Positions 1 through 13,900 of a DNA stretch of 64,000 nucleotides are shown one piece after another. Position 1 is the stretch's first letter. Each line of letters starts with the position of its first letter. Source of the stretch: Colius striatus (taxonomy: Eukaryota > Chordata > Aves > Coliiformes > Coliidae); contig NC_084767.1 in NCBI RefSeq assembly GCF_028858725.1, forward strand, positions 18,367,895 to 18,431,894, written 5' to 3'. The notes under the pieces were generated by a model. That model saw only the letters and a program-made list of their open reading frames with translations. It was not told the origin of the DNA and did not search any database. A program made the translations under genes and the position numbers.

Positions 1-627
1 GATGAACAGGGAACATGTCCTTCGGCCCCTGATGAAACACGAGTTTCTTCCCTGCAGCAGTCAGCATTAGGTTTCATATACAAGAGAGTCTCAAGTGACA
101 CTGCCTGTCGTAGCGTCTGGTTTACTCACTGACAGAGACGCAGTCCTGCGTGGAAAGGGGTGAGGGTTTGCCATGTAGCTCTTCCCTGGAACAGAGCCTC
201 AAGTTGCAGATTTTAAATATCACTGATAAAACCCACTCTGGGTGAAACCCTGGCCCCGGCAAAGGAAGGGAGGAGAGTTTTGTCATTGAGAGCACTGGGG
301 CAGGGACCTCTCCTATTGTTTTCAAGTTTATCAAACGGTTAAAATAGATTTGTATCTAAAATAACTCTGCAAACAACAATAGCAGGCGGGCTATGCTACT
401 GAAAAGACAATGACAGAGCGGCGTGTTCGTAGAACTGGTTACAGAGCTCAGCAGCCGCATGAACAAGTCTCCCCTACTCGTGTCTCCTCCACACATCTCG
501 ATGCACTGAACGTCATCAGCGTTCATTGCGCTGCTAGGACAAATACGCAAAGAAAAGCCAGTAATGAAGTGTCCAGTTAAACTGAGGTAGTAGAGCCTTC
601 GAAAACATAATCCACCTACACTGGGTA

Positions 628-633
628 TTTATT
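628..633 (-). promoter_or_regulatory. candidate polyadenylation signal AATAAA
   Basis: Minus-strand AATAAA about 1.29 kb below the FNIP1 stop. It overlaps a UGUAAAUA Pumilio-type element (630-637). Cleavage would fall around 600-615. The position fits a short avian 3'UTR form; no transcript evidence is available here. Confidence 0.45.
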
Positions 634-1257
634 TACACCTCTTGCTCCAGCCTGGGCCCATCGGCTGCTCGTACAGCCGCTGCACGCACAGTGACAAACA
701 GCGACGGCTGCAAAAGGAGACGTGCTGAGAGGAAGATAAACATCATTTCCTGCTGGTCGGTACACAAGTGAGTAGAAAAGGGGTTAGAGTCATCTGCATC
801 AAGGTGTATTTGTCAAAAAAATAATTTCTGTGTGACTATACTACGGTGTAATCAACGTTCATCTTTGTAGAACGGTTTTAAAAAATATATCAATTAGTTA
901 CCTGAGCAGTTAAGGGTCATAGTCTATTCATTTTTTTCCCCTCCCCAATGCTTTGGTGCAATTATTTCTAGTTCATTATTCCGACAGCTGACTGACTGCT
1001 GTAAAAAGGACACGATGTTGCAAGAACATTACAGACCGTAAAAAAGTTAGAGGTAATAGTCAGGTCATGCTGGGGACCCCACGGGGAAATTTCAGCCAAC
1101 GGTGTCTTTACTTTTTCTTTTTTTAAAACATTTTGATTACGTTGTGGAAGAAAAGCATCGCTTAGTATAAAGCAACATTTAAACGTTATAAACATTTAAT
1201 ACTGGTTACAACACTCGGCCAAGAAAGAAGAGTCTCCATCGCTAGTTTGTCTGGTGG

Positions 1258-1318
1258 CCTCCTCCTCCTGCCTCCCTGTCCCCCCTGCCATGCCCTCCCC
1301 CCCATTCCCTCTCCCCAG
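1258..1318 (-). other. G-rich tract in FNIP1 3'UTR
   Basis: The plus strand is a C-rich tract, so the FNIP1 mRNA would carry G-runs of 7, 3, 6 and 3 separated by 1-7 nt loops. This meets the usual G-quadruplex pattern. Confidence 0.6.
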
Positions 1319-1918
1319 GAGAAAGATCATAAATAGATTTTGGAGCTGAGTGCCATTATTAAGCTTTTTACAAGCCCAGCTAACACCCCCAAGCCCTGTT
1401 CCTCCTCTGGGAGGTATCCAGAATTTGACTATGACATGAAAAAGCAGAAGCTGTTTACAAATTGTTGCAGCTTGAGAATTACAGATTCTGACGAGATGCT
1501 CCTCAGGGGAGGCCAGGCTGAAGGCGGCTACTGCACCCTCTTGTGAAGTTCATGATCAGTGGCAGCCTCCTGGATTCCTCAAAGCAGTTCTTCCTCACGT
1601 CCCCCATATGAATTACAGTTAGCCACTGGGGCAGAAACTGGTAAAAAATGCAGATCTTCAGCTTTTGCTAAAATCTTCTGTGGGTGAAATCTTGGCCTCA
1701 CTCATTCTTCTTCTTTCCTTTCTTTATCCTTTTTTATAAATGACCAAGAGGGAGAGGAAGAGTCTCCGTTTGCCTGACGTGTAGTCATATATGGAGATGC
1801 TGCAGCTCAAGGAGCAGGTTTTTTTTAGTTGCTTCTAAGAGAAAGAAGCCAGAACAAGTTGTCTTCCACTTTGTTTCCAGAGGCGGGGGAAAAGTCAACA
1901 TCTGTGGCCTCTGGCATT

Positions 1919-1997
1919 TTAAAGCAGTATCTGGGCAACATATGGAGAGTGAGTGCTTGCTACAGCTGCCAGTAAAGGGAGGTCGCTGGATTCAATC
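1919..1997 (-). CDS. FNIP1: FNIP1 exon 18, coding part and stop
   Basis: 79 coding nt after a strong pyrimidine-rich acceptor (TCTTCTGCTTCCTCTTAG). It encodes [20 protein letters not shown] and VAQILL, identical to the human C-terminus, then TAA at 1919-1921. Confidence 0.97.
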
Positions 1998-4900
1998 CTA
2001 AGAGGAAGCAGAAGAGTCGCCTTTAACCCAAGCCGAAGCGTGGTGGGGCTGACACGTGCGTTCGCACCCGCAGCGCCTGCTCCAGCCCCGGTGCCTGAGC
2101 ACCCTCAGCTCCCTGTGGCAGGGCCTTCCCACAGCAGAGCCGCAGCCCTGCGCCTGGCCCTGCCAGCTGGCCACCCGCTCCCCGCACCACGCTGCTCCCC
2201 ACAGCCCCGGGGACGCTCCTGCCAGCACTGCCTCGCCTCCTACCTCAATGGGTTTGGTTTTTCCAAAGGGACAACAAGCTGGTGAGACAGCAGATGGAGG
2301 GAGGGAGGAAAACCAGGTGGTTTCCTCCTGCCCTCGAAGGAAAGAGGGAGATCACTGGGGGAGGATCTCTCTGCTCCTGGAAGTGCAGGAGCAGAGGACT
2401 GGGCTAAACCCCTCTGCAGCTATCGAGGCAGCCCTGCTCTGGCTCACCCCACTGCAGCTGCTTCCCCAGCCCCAGCCCCAGCCCCACACGTGCCCTGTGT
2501 GCCTTCCTGCTCACCCTGTACTCCTCTGCATGTAAAGATATCCAGAGCCTTCCTATAAACACCCCTTAAATAGCTTCTCTGCCGGTGCCCCACACCCACA
2601 GAGAGGGATGATGTGCCTCACATGACACAGAGGGTGTTTTCTGCCATGTAAGGGAAATCAACCTGGAGCAATCAGGTGCCCCACATTGTTCAGTGATGAC
2701 CGATCAGCTAAGGAAGGAGTCTGATAAGCTCTGGAGTGATGAGCCCATCTTCCTGCCCAGAGCAGAGAGAGAAAGGCTGGGGGAATCTTCGGGATCAAGC
2801 AATGGCCACGGGTGAGTTACGCCACACTACAGCTCCAGGCCCACTTAGGAATCCATTTCACTGTGCTTAGCAGGAGCCCAGGCAGAGTGTTTGGCATCAG
2901 GACACCCGGGACAAAGCTGCCGGGGAAAAGTTGTGATCATACCCCAGCACCAGGCCCAGCTCCTTGACGTGAACTCTCATCTGGCCCTTGAGATACTCGG
3001 ACAGCATCTTGCTTTTGAAATAGAGCTCCTGCAGCCGATCTTCCAGGTGCATAACACACTAGAAAGCAAAGGGAGTTGAGTGAGGGAGAATATAGTGCTC
3101 CATCCGAACCACACCCAGCCTCATAGCAAAACCCACAGAGCCTGTGTTCCTGTTGCCTTTTCTGTGGCTGTGTTTAGGTGCATAATTAGCAAGATATTCA
3201 CTAGCAAGGCTCTTACTTTTGAGCAGAAGCCTTTGATTGCATGCTAAATCAGAATTAATGAGACAGCTGTCTTGATTACAGAGCAGCATTTAAATGGACA
3301 GCTGAAACAGCTACATCAGGGGATGCACTGGCTACTAAATTTGTGGCTACCAATCTAGGCAGAACCTTACACCCTCCTTACCCTAGGAAGTGAAAGGATG
3401 CTTTAAAAAGCATCACTCTCTCAATCGTCATTCATACTCACAAAGTTTGGAGATAAATTATGCTTGTAAAGCTGAAGAGTGGAATGGAGCAGGTTGGAGA
3501 CGAGACTCGAGACTAACACTTCTTTTCCCAGCTTATTATCAATCATTCTTCTCTGGCTACTGGCCACTTGCACCGTCCACTTGTCCGTGTCTGCAATGAT
3601 GCAGACGGCTTCGGCAATCGGCTCGTCCAGAACAGGATGCTAGGGACAGAAAACAAACAGCACAACCCTGAGAATGACAAATGGCAGCGGTCTTTTCACA
3701 GAACATCACTCCCCGGGTAGTGGGGGCAGCGTCCCCGTCCCTGGCACTGCTCCCTCTAAGATGCATGTGCAAACACCGCCTTCCCTCTATTAAACACTGC
3801 TTTCCTGTCAGCAAGGCACGGGCTTTTAAAAGGACAGTCGCTTCTTTTGTTTTCTTATGGGCTTGGAAGTGTGTCCCTGGCTGACAACTGTATCCTTGGA
3901 TATTTGATACAGAGTTCTGACATACCTGAAGTGCGTTTTCAAGCCCTACACCCGAGGGCGCCGAAGCGGCGGCTGCAGCCCGGCTGCGCCGCTTCCCCGC
4001 CGAGTGCCGGCAGAGGGAGTCGGGGACCAGCCTGCGGCAGCTCCGCTTCCCTCCACACACCCTCCCACGCTTCCGAAACCACGAGGGTTAAAACAAGAAT
4101 CCTACCGCCCTTCCCCGGTACAGGTTTTTGGGATGGACTGTTAGGAAGCATCTCCTTTCAAAGAGTCCCTCAGGGACTTCACACAGGGCTAGCATGCAGT
4201 TGCGATTTTACTGGAAGACAAGCACAGAAATCTGGCTCAGTCCTTTCATATGCTCTCGGTCTCCGGCTTCTGCAGTTGCAGCTTGAGCCTCGTGATGGAC
4301 ACGCACCACTAGCAGGTTGTATTTCAGGTAACTGCTTCATAGCAGCAGCTACCTCACATTTCTGCCTCTGCTGCCTGAGGTTCAGTCGTACTTTACCAAT
4401 GACTTAAAGGTTTAGCCTAAACCACAAGCGCCCAAAGCAGCCCCTGGAAGGGCTGTGAAGGGAGCGAAACTCCTGGCAGGGCCAGGCACAAGGAATGGGG
4501 CAGGGGAAGGGCAGGAAGGGGAGCTGTGCCTCTGTGTGCGCTGTGTGATGCCCATCAGCTGGTGAGGCCTGGAAGAAGGGGACAGCTCGGAGGCTCCCAC
4601 AGGAGTGCTCTGGGACACAGGCAGCCTGCTCATCACTCTGGCTTTCCCCAGCCCCTTGGGAACAAACTGCAGTGGAGCACAATCACACTTCTCAGTGACA
4701 GCCACTTTCCACTCCTCTCCTGGTGACTACAAAAGGGATAGGGAACACCGTGCTTCCCAGTCATGCCCCCGTTCATCCAGGGAAAAGCTTCTGTGGAGAT
4801 CATTTCCAGCTGGCATGAAAAGTGTGAGTCCCCTTAGGACAACTATCGTTATATTGATCTCTCCAACCCAGCAGCCACTTTAATTGCAATCCTACAAAGG

Positions 4901-7900
4901 CAGTAATGTCCCCAAAACGCTGGGCATTCCTAAAGGCTTCACTGCAGAGAACACCGGACCCACAAGCAGCAGCACATTGGTTAGATGTGCACAGAAAGGG
5001 GAAGGAGCAAAGGCAGCTCCTGCACAAACACTGCAGCAAGACTCTGTGCCTGAGAAGAGAAGCCCAGCAACCTCTGTTTTTGGCCTCGGGGTAACTGCAT
5101 ACCATCCTGTGACAACCATCAGCAGACTGTCATGCCTACATGAGTCAATGATTTCTCTACAGCTTAGCACAGAGATCCCTCTTCCTGAGGGCACCAGCTT
5201 CTCACCTGGCTTCAAAGCTTCCGTGCTCCAGACATGCAGTGAAATGCCCACATTTTTCAGATACATTAATTGAGAGATGAGGAAAAAATAAAATGGTGAT
5301 TTGGGACTGTAGAAACCTCAGGAGAGCTGTGACAGCAAATATTTCCACTTCCAGCAGGTTTGCACATTCAAAAACGTTTGCCTTTCCCTACTGTGACAAA
5401 TAAACTTACCAAATATAGCTTAATTACCTGCACAGCATGAGACAAATCTGACACCAAACAGTGCCTCAGCTTTTCATCACTTCCTATTCCTTGCAAAACA
5501 AAGTCAGGGACGTACGAGGAGCAGTAACCGCCTAATAAGGATCTTCCGAAATTGGCAATACTGGGCTGGACAGAGTTCAGTTCAACTAACTTTGACCTGC
5601 AAGAAAGGCATATCAAAGAGATGCACAACAGTAAACACCAAATTCAGCTTACACAGAGGTTGCATTCTCACATTTGTTATCTCCCTTCTAACTTCCATTC
5701 AAGCAGTTTTTAAAACCAAAGGGTTTAAAGTCAGCTCTTGTGGTCAGCCCATGGTGGAAGACAAGGACACGAGCCAAGATCACAATGCACAATGCAAATG
5801 TTTTTTTCCAGACCCCTGACCTCTCTCTGTTTTGCTTTTTTTTTTTACAACCAGGAAGCTCAAGAGACACTTTTCCAATCACTGATGCCAAGTTAGGCTT
5901 CATTCCTCCAAACATGTGACTTGAGAAGAGGCTCTATCCTTCTTAGGCTCCATTACCATTGAACAGCACTTACCCAGGAAAAGGAATCTCGTATTCTTCT
6001 GCCCAGTCTTCTTGCTCTCCTCCGTAATAGTTACCGCTTGGTCTAGTTAGATCATGACCTGTATCCTCACTTTCGCTGTCACCCAGGGCACTATCTGAAC
6101 TCTCATTTCTTGGAATGTCCCAATCAATTCCCGGGGCGACTTTTTTCTCTATGCTTTCCCTGTCCCCATGGGGGACACGAATAGAGATTTTCTCTCTTTG
6201 GTCCTGCTCATTAAAGCAGTTTTTGTAGGTCTCCTGTCGAACGGAGTCCATGAATTTACAAAACTCACTAAGTGGTTTGCCAGTCTTTGTACACAGCTTT
6301 TTAGAAAACTCTAAACTACTGTTGTGAGCAAGAAGGTCTGTAGCTGCTTGCCCTGGAATATCATCAATAGTCCGCGTTTCAACTGAACTGTCATCGGTAA
6401 AATATTCGTCAAACAGACTCATGCTCTCAGCGTTGTACGGGTTTGGATTCCAGCTCTGATGCTCGCTAGCAACTTGAGGAAAGGGTTCAGCTGTCCCACA
6501 GTCTCTATTTTGGTCCTCAACAGTTTGTTTAGCTTCACAGTTCTGATCAGCAGATACTCCTTCCTCCATCGCTGGCGGGCTGTGGTGCCTAACAATCTGT
6601 TCCACTACTGCCTGACTTCGGAGTTCGATGTCTGAGTCGGGTGACATGGAATCTCCGATGAGGAAAGTCACCTTTGTCTGGGCCTCGGCAGCACTGTGAG
6701 GAAAGGCGACGCAGAAGAGCTTATCAGGGGGCTTCTTCTCCACAGCCATGCCAGGGGACCTCGTCACACCGTCCGCCTGGCTGCCCGGCTCCAGCGCCTC
6801 GTCGCTGCCCCACACGTTCGCTGCCACCTCCAAACCTGGTTCCGTCACCACACGTTTTTCTGGTGAGGCTGACCCTGTGCACACCAGAGTCTCTAGTTTG
6901 GTGTCCAGGGAGGGTCTCGGTTGCTTAACGTCAACAGCATCTTCCTGGCAATCGTCGGGAACGATAGTTCTGTTCTCATCTGAAGAATATTCCAGCTCTA
7001 CCTTAGGAGTGTTTTGTGCATCTTCTCTCTCTTGCTGTGAAACACCTTCTATGTTTTGTGCAAGGGAAATGGGACATTTGCAGTATTTACAGCTACAGTT
7101 AGGAGTTCTCGTTTCTTCAGACTCTGTTGGTAGCAAGTTGCCCCTGTTCTTGTGCATTGTGACAAGCACATATTCAGATTCTTCTACTTCTCCTTTCTCC
7201 AGCGTGGTAGTTATAACAGTTCCAGGCATGACGATGGCTTCATCTTCCCCATTTTCTAGGAGATGGGTCTCTTGAAGCTCAGAGCATCTGATGAAGTAAG
7301 TGAGGAAATAAAGCAATCTCTGTACCAGGTCATGCCTTTTGCCAACCACAACTGTTTTTGCCAATCTCACGGGTGATCCAATAGCCCCATACAGGTCACC
7401 TAGGATAGGAAATGAAGCAGGCAATTATTTACTATCTTTAAAGTAGATTCTTCTTCTAACAGAACATTGTTGTGGCCAGTTTACAAGGCCAGGTCTACAA
7501 CAGAAAAGTACTGAAGCACAAGAGTTGGGACAGCTATGCTAGCATTTTGTTTTCAATGGAGGGAATCCCAAAGCTGCTCTTGGTATCCTATGTAAGACAA
7601 CACGCTGGCAGGGAGACATCTGATCTCATGCATTTGGGAGTATTTGTACCACCTAACTTCAGTCTCTTTGGAGGCTTTGGAGGCTCATCTCCTGAGTTCC
7701 TTATATAGCCATGGGAGAGAGGAGGCATCTGCTCTGAATTACTCTGGGAGAGTCTGGAAACTGGACTGAACTTTCACCCACCAAGAGAAAGCTCTAAGGA
7801 GAGGCAAACCTATGGCAAGAAGGAGGGCAAAAAGGGACAGTGCAGGTGCATAGCTGAAGCCAACCTTCTCTTCCCTTCCCTCGAGCACTGCTCTGGATTA

Positions 7901-10900
7901 CACAGGTTCTTTTGACTGTACTCCAGATTGACCTGGGGAAGTGTCTGTGAATACGTTGTTCTGGAGGTATTAGGGCACTGCAGAAATACAGGGATGGAGG
8001 AGCAAGAGATCCAAGGGATCCTGAAGGCCAACCTAAGCAGCACAGATCCCTGGAGGAGTCCCAAGAGCTCTGAAATCCCATAATGGTTTGGGTTGGAAGG
8101 AACCTTAAAGTTCATATCGTTCCAACCCCCTGCCATGGGTAGGGACACCTTCCACTAGCCCAAGCTGCTCCCAGCCCCATCCAATCTGCACCCGAACACT
8201 TCAGGGATGGGGCAGAAGATTTGAGTCTTGCTAACTCCCTGGCCATTTCTGCCTACATCAGAATAGGACAACCTTTTGGAAACTCAAAAGTTTCCTTTCC
8301 CTCTCTAATAAAATTCCATGAGAGTCTGTGTACAGAGCAGGACAATCTGACCAGAGAGAAGGAAGCTCACCTCCTCTTCTCTAGTCAGCAATTATAAGAC
8401 AACATGACTAGCTCCTCAGTCCACAAGACTTTGAGACCTCCCACAGTGGGTTCTCTGGTCATAATTTCCTGTACTACCACTCCTTTGCTTGTTGTATTGA
8501 GAGTATGTTCATTTCTCATCAATAGCTGTGTTTCCTTGATTTGCTCTTTCCAGAACCAGGCTTGACAGCAGCATTCTCTCCCCAAAATAATTTATTTTTC
8601 TTACAGAGGGAGGACCAGAGGAGCACTGGAATCCTCTATCATCACCAGGGCAGGTGGCCTTAAGAGACCTGCCACAGATGACTAGATGACTACTTTTTGG
8701 CTGTCCTTCTATACTTGATAATACCTTAAGAAATTACAGCACGTATCATAAAAATAGAGAGACCACCTCTGAGCTTGAAATACAAACTTCAGTCTCATTT
8801 TGAATGAAAAGAAACGTTTGAAGTGGGAGGGGAAGTAACGTGCTTGCCAGCAGAAAGGTGCTGGGTAGCTGGGAGGCATTTGCCACTCACCGAGCTGTGC
8901 CCAGAGCGGGTTGTAAGGGTGGGTTTTGGCCAGCATGTCCACGCTCTGGGAAGAATGCTTTTCCAGGAAGATCCGTATGGGCGGCTGGCCGTTCGGCATG
9001 ACGGTAGGGACCCAGGCCAAGTGGTTAGTGAGGACTGCAGTCAGCAAAGCTGGTAAAAACCTGAAAGCAAAAGGTTCAACATACTTTTGGGTTTTTTTTC
9101 CTCCAGGTACACATTCAGGGTGTTAAACCGGCAGCAGTTCTGGTCTACGCAGATCAAGGAGTGCTGAAACAACCTAACAAAGTCGGCAGAGCTCATCCCT
9201 TTGGTCTTGTTTCTTTGGAGAGAGAAGGGAGGGCTGTACCCTTCCTCCCACCTCTGCAAAGCTCTTTTTTAGAATGCACATTTAAAGTCAAATTAAGTCC
9301 TTTGGACTTGTGGCATCTCAGTTCCTCTCTTTGGCAATAATTATGAGACTTCCTATTTTGCAAGCTTTATGTTGTAAAATATTTCAAACCCAACTTTGCT
9401 CGCTGTACGAAAACCGTGGCTCTGTATAGCCTCTGTGCTCCAAGGAGGAGATTCCAAACCCTTAAGATCTGTGGCCATTGATGAGAAGGAAGGCTATTGC
9501 TGCCAAAGCTGTAAAATTGCTAGACTCTGTGCTGTTTCATCTAACGGTTATGCCATTTCAGCACATATGGATGCTCCTTTTCAAAAAGAAAGCCCCCAAA
9601 GCTCTGCAGCATAGGCAGAAAGGCCATGTCTCTACACTGGCTAAGCAAGCCAGGCAAAAAGCCTTTCTGAAAAACGCTGCTACTTGATTTATTGTCAGGT
9701 CGGAGCATGGTTTCTGCTCTGTGGAGAACGAGTCTCCCAGTCCCCGTCCTGGCAGGAGGAGCGTGCTGAAGCACACGCCGACAGATGGTGCTGGCGTCTG
9801 CTGCAGCGGCTCAGGCAGGGGGAAGAGGAGAGGCAAACACCCAGCCTCAAAACAATGCTACTGGAATAGTTTACAAGCATCAGGAACCCTACTGCTTAAA
9901 TGTAGTTGTTTTCTCACTGGAAGAAGACAAAGGAAGAAAGGAGATGTAAAACTGGGTTGAAAAGCATATGGGGCTTGATTTTCCTCTTGCTTCCAGTGTA
10001 AACCTTACTATATCTAAAATAAAGTAAGCAAATAAATCCAAACACATGACTATTTAAATTGACTAGAATGTATAGGGCTAAGAATGGCAGGGAGCAGAAG
10101 GGGCTAATCCCAGGAAAAAGCTTCCACTGCAGCAGGAATTGATTTTTTGTTTAAAAATACATGGGAAGCCCTCACAACTCCCTACAGTTTCTCTGACTGA
10201 GGCAGGAGCAGGTGGACCACACTGACCACTAATTGTCACCTTCCCACCTGGGGGAGAGAAAAGATGACAAAGTTGGTGGCAAACCTGGAAGATGGTGAGC
10301 AGCCCCTTCCCCTGCGACCACCCCTTCCCCACCCTGCCAAGGGCAGTTTCCTCAGAGCTAACAGCTGCTCTTTCAGCACCATTCCCACTCCAGCTTCACA
10401 TGTTTGTGCTCGTTTTAGGACCTCAACGGAGCCAAATGCTTTAAAAACTTCCCCTATTCATGCCCCGAGGAAAGAGGATGCAGTGTTGACAGAAGGGTAA
10501 ATTTATCAGATTCTCCTGAGTTTATCAAGAACATTCTCTTTCTCAGTTTCTAACAACTGCTCGAGGCTTTGTCCTGTGGGCAGAAAGGTGAGTACTAATG
10601 AAGCATGCAATTTAGTGGCATTTCGCAGAAGTCAGGTTTAAGAGCAATTTGTGGTCAGACAGTATTACAGATACAGCTCCTGCTGGATGTCTAACCTTGC
10701 TCATCATATGATAGCTGATTTTGAAAGGTAGATTAATGCGTTTCATAAGGTATGTTCACCCCCTTCTAGACATACACACCCATCACGTGCTTCCTACAGA
10801 CATGTTTCACATGTTTAGCCTCTACCATGATTTAGAAGCTTGTGTGGGGAAGCAGGCATTTAGTGAGACTCTTTCTTCTATGTTGGTTTAGACAGAAGAC

Positions 10901-13900
10901 ACTTATGGATGAGCCTTTTGATTCTTTGATTACACAAATTTTGAAGTCAGATTAAAAAAATGGTTAGAAATACAAAGGCGTTAACACATATGTCATTTAA
11001 AAACTGAAATCTGCCATACTGGTTTTTAGAAGCATTTTCCATCAAGAAAGTGAATTCCTTCATGAAGCGATGGCAAAGCTGGTTCTTCTCCGGGGTCCCT
11101 GACATCATCGTAAGCCAGACAGGCTCTCCGATCCGTGGCATTGTGTACAGGTTGCAAATAGTCGTTCTAGAAAACAAAACCAGGAATTACAGAAGCCCAA
11201 ACTAAAAAACGAAAGGCAGAGATCCTGACTGAAAGAATTTACTGCAACATTTAGTTCCAGACAGTATGTGTGTCAGAAATACAGTTCTGAGGGTTCATCA
11301 ATCGTTATCCAAACCCCGCTGTTCACTACCCAGGATGAATTCACCCTTCCACCTTGGAGAGCTAAGCCTTGCAGGTTCTTCATGCACCTGCCTAAATGGA
11401 GGATGTTCTGAATGGAGAAAGAAAGAGGGTTTTTTTTGTTGTTGTTGGTATTACCTCCCTGCTTGCTCTCCATTTCATTCAAAACACATAAATCCTCCAG
11501 AGTTCTGCTTGATTTATGACTAGGGCAAGTTTATCTGTATCTGATTTGCAAAAATGCCTTAACTTCCTCCTTGCTTTAAAAAAAAAAAGTGTGTATCTTC
11601 AGGCCAAACCCACCAACGTGTGGATTTGTAAAGCAAGGGAGAGGTTACTACTTAGCTTGAAAAACAGCATATGAGAGTCAAAGCTACCCCTTGGTTTTGA
11701 GCATTACACATCTACCCACATCCTTTTTGACTCTACTGAGGACAGTAAACGTAAAATTAAAACTTTGGCTCTGCAGTAAACCATCAGATTAAAACCCCTC
11801 AGATTCCTGTCAAAACTCCTCTAAAATCTAGTTTTGTTTTCAGTGCAATGCCTGCGTTATGACACATGGGGAACTTGTATTTTCATCACAGTAAAAATGC
11901 AAGCCTAAAAAACAATCCAAGACAACAAAGGAAATGACAGATCAATTCAGGTTTCTCCCCACCTAATGCACTGCTTTTTCTAGAAGAGACAAAGATTTAT
12001 GTTATCTCTAGTATCACCCCTGATTCATCAAGATCTTTCTTCCCTGGATATGTTGGCCTAAAAGTTTATGGATCCTTCCAGAAATAAAGCAATGGCTGTG
12101 CACGTCAGGCAGGCAAACACACTGGAGCAGCAGCTGCCAAATCTTACATAGTTGAGCGTTTAAAGTGAAACTCCCTACAAAGGGAGAGCCCAGCACATCA
12201 GCAGAGCAGCGCACAGCAGTGCTGCTGAGCGAGGGGCACTCAGGGCAGGAAGGAGTTACTCCCCGGTTACTTGGCAGAGAAGAAAGCAGCTGTATGGTGA
12301 CAAGGCCCCCCAGAGCACCTCCCCAAAGGGCAGCAGAGGTGACTGTGCACTGAGTGAAGTCACAGGACTGCTCAAGAAGAAAGCGGATGGGGACACACAC
12401 ACAACAGTGGCATTTTCTGCCTTATTTTTTCTACCTGTTTTCATTAAATACAAAACCTATCCTGTGCATTCACAATACTCAAAATCAACCCTGTCTTCCT
12501 CAAAGGATAGATTTTCAGACACTTCACTGCCACAGGCATGATGGGGAAGTCAGAAAACAGTCAATGAGCTGGAGAAGGGGAAAAGGCAAGTTAACCTTTG
12601 CGCTTACCAGACTCACAGCACCCCGAGGGCTTGCCGTTTGCCGGGTCACTTGAGAGCAGCCTCTACTTTACCCTTTGCTGCTGTTGCTCTCTCAGGAGGA
12701 AAGCACTGCCCAGTTACAGACTTGGGCACAAGAGTTCTGCCAGGTTACAGGCAAGTGGGGCATGGAGTCAGGGGACATCGGTGCTGTGCTGCACCGCAGG
12801 GAACCTGAGGGTCTCTGGCAGCACAGCGTGAGGCTCCAGGACATCATGCCTTGGCAGTAGCCAGCTGGGACTAGAGGAAGTATTATTGAGGGAAAGCTTT
12901 CTGTTCACAGCCCATTAACTGGAGTGGATGTTAAAGGGGCCCAAAGAAAGGGAGAAACCCCCAAGCGCAGGGATTTCAAAGCTTGATGAGTTTCAAAGCT
13001 CAAAACCAGTATCAAAACTTCCACCCTTTAGACACAGCTGACCTTAGAAGCTGAAGATAAACTGCAAAACTTCACCTACAAACCAGCTTATTTCTCCTTC
13101 ACATGCAAACTAACCCAAGCCAAGCCTCTTGCAGATGGACTGTTTTGAAAAAAGAAACTACTTCTGTACTAAAACCAATATATTAAAATATTTGTTTTTG
13201 TTGAAAAGATAGACCGAGTCTTGTGATTCGTTATTTACTATTCTGGTAACCCTGGCTGCATCTGCAACCGATAGTGTTTCCTCAGAGCGAGATCAGATTG
13301 CCCTGGCCAGCGGCCAGCAGGCATGTGACTGCAGTGCAGGGAACCCTCCATGCCAGCACAGGCAGCAATGGCACAGAAACCAAGGGCAAGGATTAACTGC
13401 TTTCCAGCTCTGCAAAGCTGGAGGGAAATGCTCCCCTTCCTTGTATTACAGAACAAACCCCAAAACAGGAACAAAAAAAACCCAACAAAAGCAAAAGAAA
13501 CCCCCAAAACCCATCGAAAGACTCCAGCAACAACAACAACAAAGCCCAAAATGCTACAGGGAAGTTAACTGGATTTAAAAAAACAACCACCATTAAAAAT
13601 CAAGCTGACCTCTCTCTGTCATCTGCAGCAAGCAGCCCCCTCCCCTCCACACGACCTGCATGGCACACAGGCATGAGAGGGAGGCGTCAGTTAATGATGG
13701 GCTCCATTCTTTTGAGGGCTCCAGTGCATTTAGAATGGTTTGTATTTGGTAACGCTTCTGGGAGGCTGAACTCCAGCCCAGAGCTTATGGGCACCTCAAC
13801 AGCAGCAATGGGTGCAGCAGGTGCAGGGGGATGGGGGAGCTCCTCAGGAAACACCTTTGCATTCAAAGGCAGCTTGAAACCAAACAAAGCACAGCCAAGC

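Larger units (their letters stand above)
600..1918 (-). other. FNIP1: FNIP1 3' untranslated region (extent uncertain)
   Basis: The last exon continues below the stop codon with no coding pattern. The nearest canonical AATAAA on the minus strand is at 628-633. An ATTAAA variant lies at 1195-1200. The 3'UTR may end near 600-615 or continue past the left edge; sequence 1-600 shows nothing else recognisable. Confidence 0.6.

Noticed and set aside
1953..2535. Overlapping 76- to 159-codon frames on both strands
   Set aside because: GC-rich intron 17 of FNIP1. Proline/alanine-rich low-complexity translations, no splice or family support.
3557..4407. Minus 167-codon and plus 186-codon frames
   Set aside because: They overlap exon 16 and GC-rich intron 15. 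Mutually exclusive frames without conserved motifs.
6674..7275. Plus-strand open frames of 84 and 175 codons opposite FNIP1 exon 14
   Set aside because: They are antisense shadows of a strongly conserved minus-strand exon and show no independent family resemblance.
7400..7424. In-frame Met just upstream of exon 14 ([13 protein letters not shown])
   Set aside because: It lies in intron 13 before a clear CTATCCTAG acceptor, and human FNIP1 continues from exon 13 directly into GDLYGAIG.
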